64,000 bases of DNA, taken from Amaurobius ferox. Lineage: Eukaryota; Arthropoda; Arachnida; Araneae; Amaurobiidae. The DNA lies in the NCBI GenBank assembly GCA_951213105.1, contig OX578146.1, forward strand, positions 54,273,069 through 54,337,068. The letters run 5' to 3'. The position numbers and the translations under genes were made by a program. Shown here one piece after another: positions 1-11,869 of the stretch. A model generated the notes under the pieces. It did no database searches. It saw only the letters and a list, made by a program, of their open reading frames with translations, and was not told where the DNA came from. Positions within the stretch are counted from its first letter, which is position 1, and every line of letters starts with the position of its first letter.

Positions 1-727
1 TACTTTTAATTCAATTTCCGTTCTCATTTGGTAACTGGACTTATTTTCAAAGGTGGGGTAGCGAAAATACGAAAAAACTAAAATATCTGAAGAACGGCTA
101 GACCTAGTGTAATGGGGTTGGTCTTATTTTTTTCATCGTTAAAAATTACTTATAAAACAGTATTTAATTGATATATTTCAGCATACGTAGTTTTTTAATG
201 TTGATTTTAACGATTTTTGTGGGCCATTTCGCAAAAGAAAGCAGGTTTTTTTTTTAGAATCGTATCAAAATCTAATAAGCACCAGGGTAACCCTCAAGCG
301 AATTATCTACCAAATTTTGTGAAATGCGGTCCATTAGTTTTTCAACTAGATTAGATACAGGCAATTTTTGCGGGCCATTTCGCAAAAAAAGGCGGGTTCA
401 TTTACACCGAATCGTACTAAAAACTAATCAGCACCAGGGTCATACACATGTGACTTACCTACCAAATTTTATGAAATTTGGTCTATTTGTTTTTGAGGTA
501 GAGTGGATACATGCATTACACAGACAGATATACACACAGAGAGATATACACACAGAGAGATATACGCACAGATAGACAGACACACAGGCAGACGTCACGC
601 TAAAAATAGTTTTTTCGTGTTGTAGAGGTCTCAAAACGTGTAGATCCGTGGAAAACTCGACTTGCAATTTTCGGCATGATTCCAATAATTTCTCTATACA
701 TTACCATGTATTGCAGGAAAAGTAAAA
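1..727 (-). repeat. Family B repeat, cut by the window edge
   Basis: This stretch is the reverse complement of the family B units at 25246-26824. It runs from the inner part of B to the B start, whose palindrome (CTATACATTACCATG, then GCAGGAAAAGT) lies near 690-725. The degenerate CAGA/CACA tract at about 525-590 sits where the (TG)n tract sits in the other B copies. The far end with the CATGTGCTGCC tail lies outside the window. The reading frames here are not genes. Confidence 0.85.
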
Positions 728-1608
728 ATGAAAATATTGGCTTTAGAACAAACTTGCGGAATAAAAACATTCAAAGTAGAAACGCCTTTAAACTAACACT
801 TGGGGTTTGAGCTGTACGAGAATAATGTTCTTTAATTATTCCTCTTACTGAGGTAATAAAAAGATTTATATTCACTAAATGTGCCGTGCAAAGAATTATC
901 GGTGTTCCATGTGAAACTAATTAAGAGTGTGAAATCCTTAGTGTTAAAGACACATGCTTCAAAATGAGGTATGATACAATGAATTTTTTAAAACCAAAAA
1001 ATTACTCTTTATATATGAACAAATCATCTGGAAACATATTGAAGTGTGACCAGCTTCTCAAAAGTTATTGCTCCTAATTTTATCTACGATGGTATTCTTT
1101 GATTCTGCTTTTCTTCTGCCCTTTTCTTTTTCGTCTGCGTGAAAGGGGGAGTGAACTTCGATTGCTGGGGGACGGTGGTGCCTTAACAGTTCCTCAATGA
1201 ACAAACCAATCGAACAAAAATAACGGGACGGAGAAAACAAAAGGAATAAATGAAATAATGGAGTAAAAATATATTGTTGTTGGAATATATTGTTTTGGGT
1301 AAAACTTGAAGGTTAGATATTGTTTAATAATGAAAGAAAATGTTATATTTGTTCAGATTATTATAAACTTAATACGTAATATTTAGTTTCATTTTGGGAA
1401 GGAAATTTGCATCTCATGCTTAGCTTAAGAATTAATCTGATAAAAGCATTAAACTGTATTTAAAGCTAAAGAGATTGAAATGGAAGGGAGAGAAACGATG
1501 GAAACCAGAAATTTATGAAGACATGATATGGTGGCTAATGATGCATACATTGAATTTTTGATGGAATAGTTGAGAATTTTTGTACTTTTCGGCAAATTTA
1601 TATCAAAC
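728..1608. other. Unassigned AT-rich DNA
   Basis: I see no recognisable coding, RNA or repeat structure here. A short GC-richer patch near 1100-1215 gives a 60-residue minus-strand frame without a recognisable domain. Confidence 0.5.
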
Positions 1609-1808
1609 AGTCATACGAATTTTTGGAAACACAGGAAGTGACATGTTCAGAACCAATCAGTATCATATTCCAGAGGGGTTAGGGAGGGATAAAGTAAAGA
1701 TTTTCCCTTTTGGTTCTGTAGATGTAACCTCCTGTCTTTTCAAAAATTCGTATGGCTGTTATTCTTACTTTACTCCTCCCTAACCCCTCTGGAATTTGAT
1801 ACTGATTC
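1609..1808. repeat. Two interleaved inverted repeats
   Basis: Arm X (1609-1643, core CATACGAATTTTTGGAAA) is the reverse complement of X' (1722-1756). Arm Y (1654-1697, core TTCCAGAGGGGTTAGGGAGG) is the reverse complement of Y' (1767-1808). The order is X Y X' Y', so the two hairpins cannot both form as simple nested stems. A short CAGAACC/GGTTCTG pair extends the X stem. Y' also begins the tandem array that follows. Confidence 0.75.
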
Positions 1809-2440
1809 ATATCAGTCATCATTGAAGCTCTATTTAATTCATAGACAATCATAAAAAATATATGTTTAAAGAAGGATATGTTTTGACTGGATCTGAAAAA
1901 AAAAATTCTGGAGACAGTACGATGTATCCACCGTACCGCCTCCAGAATGTGATGCTAAATCCATATCAGTCATCATCTAAACTTTATCTACTGCCGATTC
2001 TGAGAAATATATGCTGCAAGGAAAATGTCATTTTTTAACCAAATGTATAAATCCTTTAAGAGCCCCACCCCCTTAAGAATTTTATGCTGAATCCATATCA
2101 GTGATTATCTAATCTCTATATATAGCTAATCTTGATAAATACATTTTTCAAGAAACTTTTTTGAATAAGAAGTGGATATCCTTAGTGATATAATCTACCT
2201 TCTTCAGAATTTAAAGCTAAAACCCTATCAGGTATCATCTAAGCAATATCTATAGTCAATCTTGAGAAGCAGATGTTTCAAGTAAATTAAAAGTATTGGA
2301 ATCGGAAATGAGAGTGAAAATCCTTAGTAAAACCCTTCTACCTTCTCCGGAATGTGAAATTTAATCTATGCCAATCATCATCTAATCTCTATCTATAGCA
2401 AATCTTGCGATCTATAGGTGCTTTAAAATATTTAAAAAAA
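1791..2440. repeat. Degenerate tandem array, about 130-150 bp unit, five units
   Basis: Units start near 1791, 1944, 2077, 2207 and 2349. Each opens with GGAATNTGANNCTNAATCC-like sequence followed by ATCAGTCATCATCTAA, then TCTATNTATAGCNAATCTTGA. Spacings of about 152, 133, 130 and 143 bp and many substitutions point to an old array. Confidence 0.7.
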
Positions 2441-3079
2441 TTATATACTTTTGAAATTTTTCGCCGACAATAAAATGGACAAATCTGTTAAATTTCACTT
2501 ATCAAGTGCTCAATTTTACTTCTAAGTGATCAAATAAGGCTGCAACTTCTATCAAAAGAATTATAAATTTTGTATTGATCTACATAATCTTAACTGCTGG
2601 ATTAACTGATAAAAATACAAGTGAGAATGTTTACAATACAAGTTTTCCAATGAATACATAAACTAAGAGACGATGCCAATAACAAGAATGCAAAATTCTA
2701 ACAATGAATGCTATAGCGATATTATAAATATTAACTTTATTTTCATTTAACATAAAATAATAATCTTAATTATTTTCCTTATTGAAAGAAAAATAAATAA
2801 TTAAATTCAATAAAATACAGTTCACAAAAGTCACATATTGTTAGACAAAAGTAACTGCATAGGTTTATGAAGAAGTTTTGCTATAACAATCTGCAATCTT
2901 TTTTGTTGCTGTTGTTGTTATTAAAATTTGATGAATTGCCATTTTCCTTTCTAGTACTTTATCACGGATGAAAAAATGTTCAATATTTGTATGTTTTATG
3001 CGACGATGAAATTTTGAATTTTATGTTTATTTGATTGCAGCCATATTGTTGACATAGTAAAGTTATCGCTATTAAATAA
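2441..3079. other. Unassigned AT-rich DNA
   Basis: AT-rich with short TTG and TTGTTG runs near 2905-2920. I see no gene or defined repeat. Confidence 0.5.
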
Positions 3080-4384
3080 ACAAGAAATACCAATCATGCT
3101 TAATGCATTGATTATGAAACACTTTCCAACTTCAATGCAATTTTATTTAAACATCTCTAAAATGCAATACATTCCTCGGTAATATTTTTAAACTTATCAC
3201 AATACTACATTAATTTATTAAATTTGAAAACTTAAACCTTCATCGAAAAAAATGAACTTCATTCAAATGACGGCATTGGAATATAAATTGCCTGGTTTAA
3301 ACATCTCTAAAATGCTATACAGTCCTTGGTAATAATTTTAGAATTATCATAATACTACGATAATTTATTATATTTGAAAACTTTATCGAAAACAACTGAA
3401 ATTCATTCAAATGACGTCATAGAAAAAATAACACGTCTGGCTCTCTCTATAAAATCAGCATTTCATTCATAAACAATTTCCCATTCATTTCATTCATCAC
3501 AATACTATAATAATTTATTTTATGTAAAAATTAAGCCCATGGAGCTACAAGTAATTAAACTCTATGCTTAAAACTTCATCGAAAAAAATTGTCCTTCTCT
3601 CTGTAAAATCAATGAATATTTCCTTCATATCAGCTATGCAGACTCCATGAGCTAAATAATTTTGTGTTAAAGAAATACAGCAATTCTGATACAATATATT
3701 CTACATATTTTGCTGTTTACATAAGTGAAAAATAGGCTTCGTTGTAGAAATAATCAAATGTGAATGATCATTTAAACTCAAATATATTGCAATTGCGTTG
3801 TTTCAGTATGTAGATGCACAGAATTTAAGCAAAAATAAAGTGGTTTTGGGACGGATACAACACTCAATATGAATTAAAAAGAACTTTAAAAATCATGATT
3901 TTTAGACAAGATGGATGCCATATTTCATTTTGAAGTGGGTTATGTGATCTTTTCATATCATGGTTATATGATATTGATCGCTTCATATAGGAGGTGTAAT
4001 TAATATTTTAATTTTTATTTAAAAACTACTGAATATATTTCGCTGAATTTTTTTTATATGTTTCATAAAACAATTTGAATATTACCTAAAATTTTCGAAG
4101 CAATTTGTGAATTTTAAATCGGCTTAAAAAATGTTTGAAAAATTAGGTCTCATGGGGTTCAATGTATTTCATTTTTTCAACCCTGGTTCAATCCAAAACT
4201 AATTGGGTGATATCATTCGTTTTTATTCCCATAGGTCCTACAGACCGTCTGAACAACGTACTAAAATTTCATTTTGATTAAGTCATTTTTACGGCAGTTA
4301 TCGTACTAATGGACAGACAGACAGACAGACAGAATGAACAAAGTCATAAACACTTTTTAACTTTTTTGTAAAGTGTTAAAAAGG
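3080..4384 (+). repeat. Family E repeat, copy 1
   Basis: Nearly collinear with 12337-13632. It begins near AATCATGCTTAATGCATTG, contains an internal direct duplication with a 150-bp period (from about 3147 and from about 3297), and ends with TTTACGGCAGTTATCG, a (GACA)n tract at 4313-4332 and AAAGTGTTAAAAA. No coding frame is conserved between copies, so it looks non-autonomous. Confidence 0.85.
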
Positions 4385-4420
4385 CTTTGAAATAATCTTT
4401 TGTATCGAAATCATTTCCTT

Positions 4421-4494
4421 AGCTACTTCATTTGCAGCTATAATTTGCAGCTACTTCATTTGCAGCTATAATTTGCAGCTACTTCATTTGCAGC
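4421..4494. repeat. 29-bp tandem repeat, about 2.5 units
   Basis: The unit AGCTACTTCATTTGC plus AGCTATAATTTGC is repeated with almost no change, which suggests a recent duplication. Confidence 0.9.
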
Positions 4495-4499
4495 ACAGC

Positions 4500-5346
4500 T
4501 TCTGTCGTAGACGTGGCTACAGTTCTTTGATGATGGCTAAGTTATCATATTGTACCACCTTCATGAATTATCGCCATCACCATGGCTGGACGTTCTGTCT
4601 CCTAGCAACTTCCAAAGTCAACATCATCATTGCACTGTTGCTGGATTTTTGATAAACTTAAATATATTCATCACATTTTATGTGCTGTGCATCAGTGGCT
4701 ACTTCTACTAGTGATGAAGGCTTCACAACTTTCCCATGAACAACATTGGGTGCGTTCGAATGAAAATACAAAACAAACTTTTCATAATATTCAATCTTTA
4801 TCGACACAAAAAGGCTTCATATGCAGTTTTGCAATTTCCATTTTTGTAGATACAAAAACATGGTTCAATTTAATCTGGCCTAGTTAAAACTTAAATCCAC
4901 TTAACATGTTACATTTTACTGCTAGCTTCTCAAATAAGACTACAACTTCTAGCAAAGAAGTTGAAAAATCTTTATTGAACAGCAAAACATATCTTCACTC
5001 AAGTGGTTCAACTGCCAAAAAATACAAGCGATAATTATAAAAGTCTTTTCCAACCATTATAATTTAAATAAATTGTTTAATTTATAAATATACAAGGATC
5101 TAAAACAAAATTAATTTTTCATGAAGTGATAGTATAGATTATTTGAAAATAATACAGCTAAGATTGCGAACATAAAGTTCTTGTTTAGAACATCATGAAG
5201 TCGTAAATTACTGTCTTAATAACCGCCAAATAATATTGCAAAGAATAGACGGAATGAACATATCATTTTTGCACATGGGATGCTGCCGGTTGGCTCGTCA
5301 GAGCCTTTTTACTACCCGTGGAACGTTGCATAGGAGATTTTTTTTA
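4500..5346. other. Unassigned sequence
   Basis: It contains an 85-residue plus-strand frame at 4630-4887 with no recognisable domain. The rest is AT-rich. Nothing here can be assigned. Confidence 0.45.
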
Positions 5347-5455
5347 CTCCTCTAAATCACTTTCTCTCTAAATCACTTTCTCTCTAAATCACTTTCTCTC
5401 TAAATCACTTTCTCTCTAAATCACTTTCTCTCTCAATCACTTTCTGTCTAAATCT
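5347..5455. repeat. 16-bp minisatellite, about seven units
   Basis: The unit CTCTAAATCACTTTCT is repeated in perfect register, with single changes in the last units. Confidence 0.95.
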
Positions 5456-5738
5456 AATCGTTCTTGTGGGTGATGCGGGTCGCCATTCGACCTTCTTCGT
5501 CGGTTATTTTCATCGAAATCATCTTTCTAACAAACCTCTATCATTACTGCCAAGTCCTCGATGGGCAGGGGAGGGGGTATTATTTTTCACTTTCCTTTCT
5601 TGCGATTGGCTGTTAGTGTTCCCTCTTGACTTGCATTCGCAGATGCAATATTCATCTCCACGTGCTCTCCAAGTCTTAAATTTGGAGGGTACCTGTCAAG
5701 CTGTCTTTTATACTTAAATTGATGTCCCCATGTTTATT
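5456..5738. other. GC-richer unassigned segment
   Basis: Composition is clearly more GC-rich than the flanks, and an 83-residue plus-strand frame spans 5466-5717. I recognise no domain in it. It may be part of a repeat whose relatives lie outside the window. Confidence 0.3.
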
Positions 5739-5865
5739 ACTTTCCTTATATACATAATGTATAAGGAAAGTATTGTGACGGGGTCGAAAATTCGAATTCG
5801 AGTTTTTGACGGGAGAGCACGTTTCAAGCATCCCTGATCACGAATCAAACATTCTTGAGGTGATG

Positions 5866-5903
<38 letters not shown>

Positions 5904-6655
5904 TCTGTGGAGACGATAACTGACGTACAAATGGACCGCTTCGAACGAAATTTGGTACAAAAATCACAATCCGTGAATACTGGAAACCTATTGTTTTTAA
6001 ACGTAATCGAATGTTCAGAACCCCCTAAATTGTCGAGTGAAATTTTGAAAAAATCATTAAAAAATCAAAATCTTTAGTAAAGTTACGCAAATAGACATTT
6101 CTAATGTAACTTTTTCTTAGAAAACGATTGACATAAACTTTAGAACGCTAGCAGGAACCGTTCTCGAGATATTGCACACTTTTTGAATACATTTATCAAA
6201 AAATCCCATAAATTATAAAAAATATATTAACTGTTGAGAAACATGTTCACTTCTCACATATAATATCATGCGATAAATTGGGTGACATCATTTTCGTGGA
6301 TCTAGCTCATTCCATTCATGAGAAAAAATACTATGAGTAATAATTTTGTATTTGAACGCCAATAGTTATTTATCTGCTATAAGAATAACTTATTTCTCCT
6401 TCCATAACGCTTGGCGAGATTGTGGCGCCAAATTTGACGGAATGTCGCCAACTTGGCAACTTTTTTAAATGTTGTCCAATTAACGGAAATCTCGCCAAAT
6501 GGATAAAAATGACGACTAATTGACGAAAATTCAATTTCTTGGAAAGAATATAAATAGCTACTATAAAAAACACATATTTTTTTTTATTCTAAAAATAGTG
6601 AATTTATTGCATTATATAAGGAAAGCCATGTGTCACCCACATGAGATCTTTTTTT
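5739..6655 (+). repeat. Family A repeat, copy A1
   Basis: A full-length copy. It starts with the palindrome ACTTTCCTTATATACATAA, reading back as TATAAGGAAAGT. Next come a second palindrome (GTCGAAAATTCG...), a (GT)n tract at 5871-5900, the GCCAA-rich module at about 6405-6510, and the tail AAGGAAAGCCATGTG...CCCACATGAG. The 68-residue frame at 5871-6077 is only a shadow of the repeat. Confidence 0.92.
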
Positions 6656-6691
6656 GAAGTGCACTCGATCCAGGCTTGTCGGCTTGGAACT

Positions 6692-6964
6692 TTAATGCTT
6701 TTTCCGGCTTGGTCTGGAACCTAATTTGGCTTGAATGCCTATTCTTTGCCAAGCAGTTAGTAATTGCGCTAAATGCATTGCTGATGGTGGGATACCTAAA
6801 TTAAAGTAAGGTGAATTAAAAGAAAGATTATCGTATAAAAGCATTTCACGAGATGCCAAAGTAAGGGTATCACTTACAACTCTAGCTGATGAGGCATTGA
6901 TTAGTGAAATATATTCAAATGATTGGCATATAGATAAGTAAGATAACGTTGTATCATAACACAT
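6692..6964 (-). pseudogene. Unassigned 90-residue frame, possibly spidroin-like
   Basis: This minus-strand frame has a composition unlike the surrounding noise: Ser/Ala/Leu-rich helical segments such as INASSARVVSDTLTLASREM, followed by SFNSPYFNLGIPPSAMHLAQ and LLTAWQRIGIQAKLG. The alternation of Ser/Ala helices with an SPxFNLGIPxSA-like turn reminds me of the non-glycine repeats of tubuliform or aciniform spidroins. I cannot confirm this without a search. The frame ends in a Lys/Arg-rich stretch, has no obvious splice context and is short. It could be a decayed gene fragment, an exon of an unknown gene, or chance. Confidence 0.2.
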
Positions 6965-7110
6965 TACCAGAAAAAATAAAACTTGTATATTTCGCCAAGA
7001 ATCAGAGGCATATTAAGGACATTAAAGATGTCTGATAAGTTCAGGTAATAAGCAATAACTTATTTTCAATACGTCCAACTTGAGGCAGATATCAAAACAA
7101 TAAATTTGAA

Positions 7111-7305
7111 ATGATTCCACTAGTATTCTATTTAAAAATTGATAAGGAAGTAGTTATATATGAAGCACACAACATTGGCGGTGGCCTCTACAAAGCTACA
7201 ATGAAAGCGTTGACTCCTGAACAACCGATAAAGTCCAAATTTTCCGTTTCTCAAGTTTGCAATGCTTACATCTCAAAAACTAAAGGCGCTAGCTATAAAC
7301 AATAA
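7111..7305 (+). other. Unassigned 64-residue frame
   Basis: The frame reads as a mixed, protein-like composition (for example KIDKEVVIYEAHNIGGGLYK), but I do not recognise a family. It has no clear promoter, splice or polyadenylation context and may be chance or an old remnant. Confidence 0.15.
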
Positions 7306-7336
7306 GCAGGAATTTGTAGCTATTTGACTTCCCTAT

Positions 7337-7481
7337 AAGGGTATATAATTGGATATTTGATCGAACCTTTAAGTATATGTAATTGTATTTTTGATCGAAC
7401 TTTTAAGGGTATATAATTGGATTTCCAATCGAACCTTTAATTGTATATACTTGGATTTTTGATCCACCCTTTAAATGTATG
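7337..7481. repeat. 38-bp minisatellite, left part
   Basis: Four degenerate units of TATATAATTGGATTTTTGAT plus CGAACCTTTAAG. The same array resumes at 8466, immediately after LTR1, so the LTR inserted into it. Confidence 0.85.
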
Positions 7482-8465
7482 TATGGTACACATTTCCAAA
7501 AAAAGATAACTTAAAGTTAAACTTTGTGATTAATTATCATTAATATATCATATCTCTTAACATGGCCGTAAAATCTAGTATAGTGGAATTATTTATTATT
7601 GCACATTACATTGTTGTGCCGCTATATAAAACCCTCCAATTATTTAACTTTCGCGCGAGTTCTGTAAAATAATTATTAATTAATATAATACTACATGGAT
7701 CACACCATTTTAACTTTAACAATAAACATTTATTAACAACATAAAATACTTATTAAATTCATTACACAATTAATTATATTATTTCGACGGCGGGAATATG
7801 CGAGACCAGTAAGGAACATATGGTTAGACCTAGATATCTTTTTGAGGAACACATACGTTCAAGTCTGTCTCGGACTTTGATCATAATGCTGGCATCCGTA
7901 ATTTGTACTGGCCATAACTCGTGGTGCTTGGCTCCGTCTCGTACTTGGTTGTACTGCACATATCAATAGATCTCCATTATTTTGGAACCTCTATGCAGCA
8001 CTCTGAATCTCTAATATTGTCGTTCTATCATAATGTCGGGCAAGTATCCGAACAAGTCCTCGTTGTTATGTCATAATGTCGCACCAGTATATATCAGTAT
8101 TTTTCGTTAAGTTATCTGTCGCCAAGTTATCTGTACAAGTTTACCCCTAGTTTCCTTCTTCGGTCACAGACTGTGGCTCTCTTTTTCCCTGGGGTTTGTC
8201 ACTCCCCCTTTGCTTTCATTTGCAGCATTCAGTGTGACGCAACAAGCACTTTCTTCATTGGTTAATCATTGAACCAATGTCGCTACTTGGCATCCTCGTA
8301 AAAGCCCGCTCGGCCCCCTCTGTCTTGACGCTCCTAAATTTATGGTTTGCTGTAAACCTTGGCGCCATCCAAACTACAAGCATTATTCGATGTTTCGGAC
8401 ACAATAAATAACTGGCATACACTTATCTCATCAAAACACATGTGAGATCTATTTCTGGTCCCAAA
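7482..8465 (-). mobile_element. Solo LTR, copy 1 (984 bp)
   Basis: It aligns end to end with 32022-33063. The boundaries are set by a perfect 5-bp direct repeat GTATG at 7477-7481 and 8466-8470. The terminal dinucleotides are decayed (TA...AA against TG...CA in copy 2). Read on the minus strand, an AATAAA signal lies in the 3' third (complement of TTTATT near 7731), as expected for a polyadenylating LTR. No internal retrotransposon domain is adjacent, so it is a solo LTR formed by recombination. The superfamily (Gypsy or Bel-Pao, both usually giving 4-6 bp duplications) cannot be told from the LTR alone. Confidence 0.75.
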
Positions 8466-8615
8466 GTATGTAGACTTTTGATTGAACCTTTAAGTGTATA
8501 TAATTGGATTTCTGATCGAACCTTTAAGTGCATATAATTGGATTTTTGATCGAAAAGTATTAGTGGCATATAATCATATTAAGTGCATATAATCGATTTG
8601 TTAAAGTATAAGTGG
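8466..8615. repeat. 38-bp minisatellite, right part
   Basis: Continuation of the 7337-7481 array: GATTGAACCTTTAAGTG, TATATAATTGGATTTCTGAT and similar units, decaying after 8560. Confidence 0.85.
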
Positions 8616-8913
8616 TTATAATTTTGATATATTTGTAATTTAGCCTGGGTTTTCCAATGGCTGTGGAAGCTATAATCCTTAAAATGTCACAATTGTTGCT
8701 GCTCAATCTGTTTACTTACTCTTTAGTAAAATATTAGTGCATACGCACGATATATTTTATTTTACTTAGAATTATGTTGTTGCTGTTGTTACTTATGACC
8801 TCCTGCTCGGTGGAACCGAAACAGGACCAGTGACGCAGGAAGAAAGAACGACACACAAGACGAGAGATCAAAGTTTATTCCAAGAAAGCATCACTGACGA
8901 AGGTCGGAGAGGG
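8616..8913. other. Unassigned sequence
   Basis: No gene seen. The last hundred bases become GC-richer and lead into a SINE-tail-like segment. Confidence 0.4.
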
Positions 8914-8981
8914 TGCAGCTCCACTTTGACGAGGACCCAGGAGGCGGAAGTCTGACTTTATCCTCAAGAAACATCCATGCC
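8914..8981 (-). repeat. Fragment resembling the body of the tRNA-headed SINE
   Basis: GCAGCTCCACTTT...GGCGGAAGTCTGACTT...ACATCCATGCC resembles 28850-28922 (GCAGCTTCACTTTTATAG...GGTGGAAGTCTGACTT...ATATCCATGCC). The tRNA-like head is absent here, so it is a truncated or diverged relative. Confidence 0.5.
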
Positions 8982-11160
8982 TTATTCGGGAACTTAAAAT
9001 TATTGGGAGGTTCAATGATTTTGGGAATTCGAAAAATGTTTAATGTTTCATGAGGTTTGAACATAATCAAAGAAAATATACATATTCATCTACGTATTTG
9101 CACGTTTACAAGCTTGAATGTAATATTTCATCATATTTATAGTATACGTCTAATTTATATACCGAAAAGCTAGTGAGTGAAATATTTTGATATTTTGACT
9201 TGAAGTTTTGTGGGCGGAGTATCCAGATAAAATCGAAGCTAAAACTGAAAGTGCAAGCTAGTTAAAAACAGTTAGCAAGGAATTTGTAGCGTTATGAAAA
9301 AATGGATTAGGAATTTGTAGCATAAACGAAATAAATTCGTTTGGAAATATCGAATAAACTTATTGAACTTTACTGGAGTTTTATTTTTCAAAATTTTATT
9401 CATGCAAAATCGCTCCATCGGATTGGAGCCACCGCTGATTTTAATTAATATTACTCTACACGTTAAATACATTTATTTGCAAACTAAAGAAGTTTTAAAT
9501 TGAAGAAATACAAAATCATTTACTCATTTTTAAACCTCATTCATGCAAATTGAAAGTTTTATTAGGAAATTGTCAAATTTGATACATATAAATAAGTACT
9601 TATCAAAATTTTAGATATTCATTATTTGTGCAATACTTGATAGCTGTGAGCGTATTTAGTCCTTTCGATTGAAGCATACATACACTAGTCTTATCTATTA
9701 TTTTCTTTACAGCATGATATCCATACTCAATGATATAAAATCTTCATAAACATAGCACAAATATATACTTCATAACTGGTTTCAATGATATAAAATAGCT
9801 TTTTTATTCACGACCAAGCAAAAAACGTGGCCTCACTTTTTCAAGTAAGTTCAGCAGGCATGGATGTAGGTTGGTGAAAAGTTGATATCGCCGCGGGAAT
9901 AAAAGAACGAGGAAAAACTAGTGAGATAGGAACACTAGAGGCAAGTTTCTACGTATAAACGATAAAAACCACGGAAGAAAAGAATAGACCAAAGGAAAAC
10001 AAGGTGGCAAGACAATGGATATAGTGGATCGGATAAAAATAATTAATTAGTGAGTAAACTTATTATATAATTGAATTTTTATTATACCAGTTTTCTTAAG
10101 GTTAAAAACATGTAATGAAAGAATATGAAATGTGCTTATAGTTTAGTTTTAAAGAACAATGCAGCTTTCTGCCTTTGAAACTGGTTGGCCAGTATATATT
10201 TGTGTTTATGCTATATTTACGAAGTTTTATATTATTGAGTTTCTATTACAGCAGTTTTTTCACGTTTTTGAGAGCTATCTTTAATTTAACATGTTACGGA
10301 TAAGGTTTTTTTCTGTCCAATATAAGTGACAGGAAGTAGATTTGCCGATAGTGACGTCACGTGCAAATAGTCAATAAACTTCATATGTAAGTGGTCTCTG
10401 TCTGTCTGTTCCACTTTGTGCCAAATTTTTTGAAATGTGGCGAAATATCGCCAACTTGGCAAAATATCGTAAAATTGATGATAATGTCGCCAAATGGATG
10501 ACACAATTCAATAACTTCGAAAATTAAGTTTGATTTTTTTAATGATCTCTGTCGTTTTGTTGAAATAATTAATTTAATGTTCTTTGTTTAAGTTATACTG
10601 AGTTATGATAATGAGACAGGCACGTTTGTTAGAGGTGTATTTGTTATAGTAATCATGTTTCGATACCAGGTCGAATATTATGTAATAATATTTATCAGGT
10701 TCGTGGTCTGCATGTATTTGGAAATATTAGAAAGACGAGGTTCTTCAAACGGGCGAATATAAGTAATCTGTTACGTAACTTTATGAACCGTGTCATATCA
10801 TGGTCTTAAATTCCAATTTTAACTAGTACATTTGTTTAAATTAAAATAAAATATTAGTAATTAAAATAAACTTTTGACTCAACTCAATTAAACTTTCTTT
10901 CTAATTAAATTGCACTGATTTTATTGCAACTATAAAAGCAGCAGCAACTTAAACGTGTGATTAAGTATTTTCCGCAGGAATGGTATTTGCATTATGTTTT
11001 TAAATTATCCGATTTAATAAAATCCTTAAGAGAATATTTTTATGATGCTTTCAAACAATTTTTTATACTTTTTGCAATTAAGAACTAAAGTGAAAACTGT
11101 AATCAGGTGAAAAAGGGCCACAGTAACATAGCATATTTTCGTAATCCTTTCTCAAAGGGG
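8982..11160. other. Unassigned AT-rich DNA
   Basis: No convincing gene. The segment at 10400-10510 carries the NGCCAA-type module (TCGCCAACTTGGCAAAATATC) found inside family A and family C, here as an isolated piece. Confidence 0.45.
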
Positions 11161-11169
11161 AATAGTTGC

Positions 11170-11430
11170 GGAAGCTAGTAATTCCATTTTCAATAAAGTT
11201 TTTATTGATTTCAAGTATGTCGGTAGTTACAATAAAAGAGGAAGTTTTTTAAGTGCAACTTTAATTATAAGCGTAAAAATCACATTTTTGAAATTCTGAT
11301 AATTGAATTTTTAGTTTTTAGAAAAATAGGTTCATATTTTTTTTATGTAAACGAAATTTTGAATATTACTTAATGCTATATTAAGTGCAGGATTAATTTG
11401 GATGTTGAAAATGAAAAGAATGAAACATTT
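11170..11430 (+). repeat. Long diverged direct repeat, first member
   Basis: It shares a series of matching blocks with 11870-12140: TTCATTTTCAA/TCCATTTTCAA, CAACTTTAATTATAAGC, TTTTGAAATTC, AATTTTGAATATTACTTAAT and TTGAAAATGAAA. The blocks keep the same order and spacing, with a period of about 705 bp. Confidence 0.65.
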
Positions 11431-11869
11431 TATTACTTAAGTACAAATGCACAAAGTAGTGCAGATTAAGGAAATAGTGATGTCAGTTCCAGAGTTATAA
11501 AATACTTTTCTTGCGTTTTTTAATTCTTTAAAAATTGCAAAAAAAAAGCAGATACCACAGAAGTTAATAACATGTAACAGACCATGTTGGATAATTAATA
11601 ATTTTATACTTGATGTGACATTTATAAAGGTGCTACTTCACTTTGGGTATACTTATTTTTGTATTTGAATGGCATTGATATGGCGACATCTGGATCTATA
11701 TCTCTGAAATTAAGGGTACTTGTTCAATAAAATATACAAGTAACAATAAAAAAAAATTATGAATATGCCTCCTTTTCACAATTAATAACAAAAGTAATAA
11801 AATGCAATTTATTGCAAAATGTAATAGTTTCTTCCCATAGATTTTAACCCTATTTTCAAAAGATAATAA
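11431..11869. other. AT-rich spacer between the direct repeats
   Basis: No recognisable gene. It may be the rest of a duplicated unit of about 700 bp. Confidence 0.4.

Noticed and set aside
5871..6077. Recurring frame CVCVCVC...ESVETITD...RFERNLVQKSQS found in many places as a possible gene family
   Set aside because: It begins in the (TG)n tract and recurs only because family A is repeated; different copies have stops and frameshifts and there is no start context.
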